This document shows, piece by piece, positions 60,843 to 64,000 of a stretch of DNA of 64,000 nt. This DNA comes from Sunxiuqinia sp963677175 (GTDB lineage: Bacteria; Bacteroidota; Bacteroidia; Bacteroidales; Prolixibacteraceae): the NCBI GenBank assembly GCA_963677175.2, contig CAXXES010000004.1, positions 1,488,001 through 1,552,000 of the forward strand, read 5' to 3'. Numbering within the stretch: the stretch's first letter is position 1; every line of letters starts with the position of its first letter. Under the pieces are notes generated by a model. The model saw only the letters and a list, made by a program, of their open reading frames with translations, did not search any database and was not told the origin of the DNA. The translations under genes and the position numbers were made by a program.

Positions 60843-61544
60843 CTATGATTTGAGTAAATTGACGGTGTGACAAGCGACAACAGCGGCAGTTTCAGTTCTC
60901 AGGCGACTTTCGCCCAGGCTAACCGGGATAAATTGCTTTTGAAGAGCTAGTTCAACTTCCTCTTCCGAGAAATCACCTTCAGGACCAATCAGAATTAAGT
61001 TGAACTGGCTCGAGACAAGCTCGTTCTTAAGTTCCCGCTTATTCTGGTCATAACAATGAGCGATAAACTTTTGGCCATCAAAATCCGATTTCAGTATGGT
61101 TTTCAGCAGAGTTAACCGATTTAGCTTTGGCAAATAAGCTTTTAGTGACTGTTTCATAGCCGAAATAATCACCTTTTCAAGTCGTTCGTTTTTAATCATT
61201 TTTCGTTCTGAGTGATCGCACAAAATCGGAGTAATTTCATCCACTCCAATTTCGGTGGCTTTCTCAAGAAACCATTCAAAACGATCAATGTTTTTTGTAG
61301 GTGCTACGGCCAAATGTAAGTAGTGATTTCGTTTGTTGAATCCACTTATTTTTTCTGTGATTTCAACTTCGCATCTTTTTGGATGTGCATTGACTATTTG
61401 AGCCTCGAAAAAATTTCCGTTGCCATCAATCAATTGAATTTTGTCACCATTCGCGAGTCGCAGAACACGAACAGCATGCTTCGATTCTGTTTCGTCTAAA
61501 TAGAAGTTAGAATCAGTGATGTATGGCGTATAAAATAGCTGCAT
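60843..61544 (-). CDS. rsmE: 16S rRNA (uracil1498-N3)-methyltransferase
   Basis: A 233-residue SPOUT-class methyltransferase that modifies U1498 of 16S rRNA. It has an N-terminal PUA-like domain (SKHAVRVLRLANGDKIQLIDGNG) and a C-terminal knotted domain with LILIGPEGDFSEEEVELA and the S-adenosylmethionine loop LGESRLRTETAAV. Length is normal. It is separate from the DUF368 gene by about 110 bases on the same strand. Confidence 0.93.
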   Translation of the reverse strand: MQLFYTPYITDSNFYLDETESKHAVRVLRLANGDKIQLIDGNGNFFEAQIVNAHPKRCEVEITEKISGFNKRNHYLHLAVAPTKNIDRFEWFLEKATEIGVDEITPILCDHSERKMIKNERLEKVIISAMKQSLKAYLPKLNRLTLLKTILKSDFDGQKFIAHCYDQNKRELKNELVSSQFNLILIGPEGDFSEEEVELALQKQFIPVSLGESRLRTETAAVVACHTVNLLKS

Positions 61545-61607
61545 ATGGATTGTTTTTACAAAAATAGCAAAATACAGTTCGACAGAAAGGAACAGAATGA
61601 AATATAA

Positions 61608-61641
61608 ATCCCCGGAATTTCATTGCTGATTTTCCGGGGAT
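61608..61641 (-). terminator. Probable terminator after the SixA-like gene
   Basis: ATCCCCGGAA and TTCCGGGGAT form a 10-bp perfect stem with a 14-base loop. On the minus strand a T-rich TTTATATTT follows. It lies between the SixA-like gene and rsmE. Confidence 0.6.
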
Positions 61642-61669
61642 AAATTCGTTTGTCGATATTTTTAAAATC

Positions 61670-62167
61670 TTATTGTTTTGTCATTCTGGGTGTTAAGTGG
61701 AATGCTAGGTCGCCACCCCGGGCTGAAACCTCTTTCCAGCTTTCAACAGCAAAATCGACACCAACAGTTGAGCAAGTTGGCATGTCACTATTGAATAACT
61801 TGACTAGATTATTGGTTAAGTGATAAACCAACGGGTTATGGCCAAAAACAAAAACGGTTTGTACTTCTTCGGAAATTTCACGCAAAAGATCAATAAATTC
61901 TTGGGTGGTCATCCCCTCATATAATTCGTCTTCAATCTGGATTGCATTAATTTGATAGTGAAAATTTTCAGCATAAATTTTAGCTGTTTTTAGAGCCCTC
62001 TTTGCTGGGCTTGAAATAATCAGGTCAGCTTTTACCCTATTTCCCATTAATTTTGAACTAATCCGATTCGCATCATCTTTTCCCCGATCCCGAAGTTTTC
62101 TGCTAAAATCATCATCATAGCCGTATGGCACTGCTTTCGCATGGCGAACAATCACAACTCTTTTCAT
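61670..62167 (-). CDS. SixA-like histidine phosphatase
   Basis: The 165-residue protein has the short histidine-phosphatase layout: VIVRHAKAVPYG at the N terminus, SSPAKRALKTAKI in the middle, and VFGHNPLVYHLTN carrying the second His. This corresponds to the SixA/phosphohistidine phosphatase subgroup, which removes phosphate from proteins such as HPr-type histidines. The target here is unknown. It is divergent from the phosphoesterase gene at 62294. Confidence 0.88.
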   Translation of the reverse strand: MKRVVIVRHAKAVPYGYDDDFSRKLRDRGKDDANRISSKLMGNRVKADLIISSPAKRALKTAKIYAENFHYQINAIQIEDELYEGMTTQEFIDLLREISEEVQTVFVFGHNPLVYHLTNNLVKLFNSDMPTCSTVGVDFAVESWKEVSARGGDLAFHLTPRMTKQ

Positions 62168-62293
62168 TCGATTAGTTTTCTATGTTTGATCATTAATGTA
62201 AACTTAAATTCCGGCTAAAAATCGGTATAAATAAACAATTTTTCAATTAAAATTACCCTATTTTTGAAAACCTATAGACATTAAATTATCCTG

Positions 62294-62806
62294 ATGAAAA
62301 GAATAGGATTACTATCAGATACACATGGTGCTCTTAGTAAACGCATTGTGCGATTTTTTGAAAACGTTGATGAAATATGGCATGCCGGCGATATTGGCAC
62401 GGAAAAATTGGCAGACGAATTAGCTGAGTTGAAACCCCTTCGAGCAGTTTACGGGAATATTGACGGACATGTATTGCGAAGGATGTATCCCGAAACTCTT
62501 CGGTTTTTCTGTGAGGACGTTGATGTGCTAATAACCCATATCGGAGGTTATCCCGGTCGATATGAACCAAGAGTTCGGAAAATGATATACTCCAGTCCTC
62601 CCCAATTATTTATCTCTGGACATTCTCACATCTTGAGAGTAATACATGATAAGAAATTTAACTGTTTGCATATCAACCCCGGAGCTGCCGGGAGTAACGG
62701 ATTTCATAATGTTTGTACCGCAGTGCGTTTTAAAATTGACGGCAAGAATATTAAAGATATGGAAGTATTGGAATTTGAACGATCAGAATTTACTAATATA
62801 GACTAA
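62294..62806 (+). CDS. YfcE/MJ0936-type metallophosphoesterase
   Basis: This 170-residue enzyme has all metal-binding blocks of the calcineurin-like family: LLSDTHG, HAGDIG, GNIDG, THIGG and SGHSHILRV. Members hydrolyse phosphodiesters with two Mn or similar ions. The natural substrate is not known. The ATG at 62294 starts the domain directly. About 75 bases separate it from the SatD-family gene. Confidence 0.92.
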   Translation: MKRIGLLSDTHGALSKRIVRFFENVDEIWHAGDIGTEKLADELAELKPLRAVYGNIDGHVLRRMYPETLRFFCEDVDVLITHIGGYPGRYEPRVRKMIYSSPPQLFISGHSHILRVIHDKKFNCLHINPGAAGSNGFHNVCTAVRFKIDGKNIKDMEVLEFERSEFTNID

Positions 62807-62882
62807 AATGACTACTAATAAAAAATATAGAATAATTGATGTATAATTTTAAAATATAGAATTAAAGAGCTATATTTGGCTT

Positions 62883-63533
62883 GTGGAAAAGATTGCCGTT
62901 ATATCAGCAGATATTATAAATTCTTCAAAGTTTGAAGAACATGCTTTTATTGATACGATGCACGTACTTGAAGAACCAGCCGGGAATTATTTGGTTAATC
63001 GGGGAGAACCTGTTTTGTCGAGCCGGGGAGATAGTTTTCAGTTGATGACAACAGATGTGCAGAACTCTTTTATGAAAGCCATCTATCTAAAATCCTACTT
63101 TAAAAAGAAACGAATCAATCTAAAGAACAAGCAAGGCAGTGGTGTTGTTGACATTCGCATTTCATTGGCCGTTGGCTTATCGAAAACAATTCCGGAACAT
63201 ATTGGAAAGTCGATGGAAGAGCCATTTGTGCTTTCCGGCAGGGCACTTGATCAGATGAAAACAAAAAAGCAAACATTCATCATCACTACTAGTCGTGAGG
63301 AATATAATAAAGAGCTTGAATTGTTGTGTGCATTTTTAGACAATGTTTTTGACGGCTGGACACTGGCACAGGCTGAAGTTATTTATTATCTTGTTCAGGG
63401 ATTAAAACAAACCGAAATTGCAGATCTGTTGAATCTATCTCAGCCGTCGGTAAGTAACCGGATTCAACTTGCCCGATGGAATTTAATTGATAAAATGAAT
63501 AGGCGCTTTGTTGAAATCATTGAAAAATTATAA
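62883..63533 (+). CDS. SatD-family protein with C-terminal helix-turn-helix
   Basis: The 216-residue protein starts with a GTG. The N-terminal domain follows the SatD pattern (KIAVISADIINSSKFEEH, then SSRGDSFQLMTTDVQ and DIRISLAVGLSK), which resembles a nucleotide-cyclase-like fold. The C-terminal part is a sigma-4/HTH-like segment (LTQAEVIYYLVQGLKQTEIADLLNLSQPSVSNRIQLARW in form). The role is unknown. Its stop overlaps the start of the following DUF3307 gene by one base (TAATG), so the pair is translationally coupled. Confidence 0.75.
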   Translation: MEKIAVISADIINSSKFEEHAFIDTMHVLEEPAGNYLVNRGEPVLSSRGDSFQLMTTDVQNSFMKAIYLKSYFKKKRINLKNKQGSGVVDIRISLAVGLSKTIPEHIGKSMEEPFVLSGRALDQMKTKKQTFIITTSREEYNKELELLCAFLDNVFDGWTLAQAEVIYYLVQGLKQTEIADLLNLSQPSVSNRIQLARWNLIDKMNRRFVEIIEKL

Positions 63534-64000
63534 TGGTAATGATTCTACTTCTTCGATTATTAATTGCTCATTTAATTGCTGATTTTTTATTGCAACCAGG
63601 GTCGTGGGTGAAAGATAAAAATGAGAAAGGAATAAAATCATCAAAATTATTCTTTCATGTGCTGGTTGTTACAGCGCTATCTGTTGTTTTTACCTTGGAT
63701 TATTTTTCATGGCAAATTCCCGTTTTTATTTTCCTGTTTCACTACCTGATTGACCTGGCTAAAATTTATCTCATGCCACATAAAGTCAATCAATTAGTGT
63801 GGTTTCTACTCGACCAATTATTGCATGTTCTGACTATTGCACTTGTTGTTGCAATCGTCGGTGAATATTTATTCGATTGGAGCACTGCCTTTATCACTTT
63901 ATTTTCAAACCAAACATCGCTTGTTGTATTTCTAGCCTATCTTTTTGTGATTTGGCCGACAATGATAATTGTTAACTTGGCTACAAAACGCTGGCAAAAT
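63533..64000 (+). CDS. DUF3307 membrane protein, partial
   Basis: The frame starts at ATG 63533 and runs through the window end (156 codons, no stop). It is a polytopic membrane protein with LLRLLIAHLIADFLLQPGSWVKDKNEKG at its start, the DUF3307 hallmark, and further hydrophobic segments. It is coupled to the SatD-family gene upstream. The function is unknown. Confidence 0.8.
   Translation, partial: MVMILLLRLLIAHLIADFLLQPGSWVKDKNEKGIKSSKLFFHVLVVTALSVVFTLDYFSWQIPVFIFLFHYLIDLAKIYLMPHKVNQLVWFLLDQLLHVLTIALVVAIVGEYLFDWSTAFITLFSNQTSLVVFLAYLFVIWPTMIIVNLATKRWQN

Overview
The window looks like a chromosomal segment of a Bacteroidota bacterium, most likely of the Marinilabiliales/Prolixibacteraceae type (inferred from protein style, not from a marker search). 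Signs are the many short lipoproteins with Cys at residue 18-25, TonB-dependent receptors with a CarboxypepD_reg-like N-domain and a terminal '-YKF', DUF4249, FecR/DUF4974 anti-sigma factors, a tricorn-like S41 protease, few Shine-Dalgarno sites and moderate GC. No rRNA or tRNA gene was found. No CRISPR array was found.

Layout. 1-7.1 kb (minus strand): the N-terminal part of a membrane sensor protein cut by the window edge, two EamA permeases, small lipoprotein and stress-type ORFs, a nitroreductase and pheT. 7.4-12.6 kb (minus): a TonB receptor/DUF4249 pair, a PEGA lipoprotein, and an unrecognised helical protein preceded by an ORF made of fourteen 21-bp repeats. 13-23 kb (plus): M3 metallopeptidase, argH and the glutamate synthase operon gltB-gltD, closed by a clear terminator.

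23-44 kb is the accessory region. It holds two related loci. Locus A is fecR - TonB receptor - beta-helix lipoprotein - lipoprotein. Locus B is a divergent ECF sigma gene, then fecR - TonB receptor - lipoprotein. The receptors are almost identical over the plug and most of the barrel but carry different N-terminal STN signalling domains. The paired lipoproteins share their first module and differ in the second. Both loci end in a duplicated tail containing an identical 17-codon micro-ORF, small hairpins and a strong terminator. Between the loci lie orphan small ORFs, a mosaic of repeated intergenic modules, a zeta-toxin gene broken by a one-base frameshift behind a 55-aa putative antitoxin, and a PIN toxin/antitoxin pair. 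After locus B come a 20/21-bp tandem array and an IS110-family transposase.

44-64 kb returns to core genes: tricorn-like protease, histidine phosphatase, HAD phosphatase, AEC transporter, a COG0523 GTPase, tsaD (followed by a third 21-bp-period array), tamB, an exbB-exbD-tonB-like operon, aroE with a DUF368 protein, rsmE, a SixA-like phosphatase, a YfcE-like phosphoesterase, and a SatD-family/DUF3307 pair running off the end.

How the parts fit: the FecR/sigma/STN-receptor sets look like cell-surface signalling systems that sense a receptor's ligand and switch on its own locus. The ExbB/ExbD/TonB genes could power such receptors. The most interesting signal is that one receptor body appears wired to two different signalling inputs, with modular lipoprotein partners and a conserved 3' tail.
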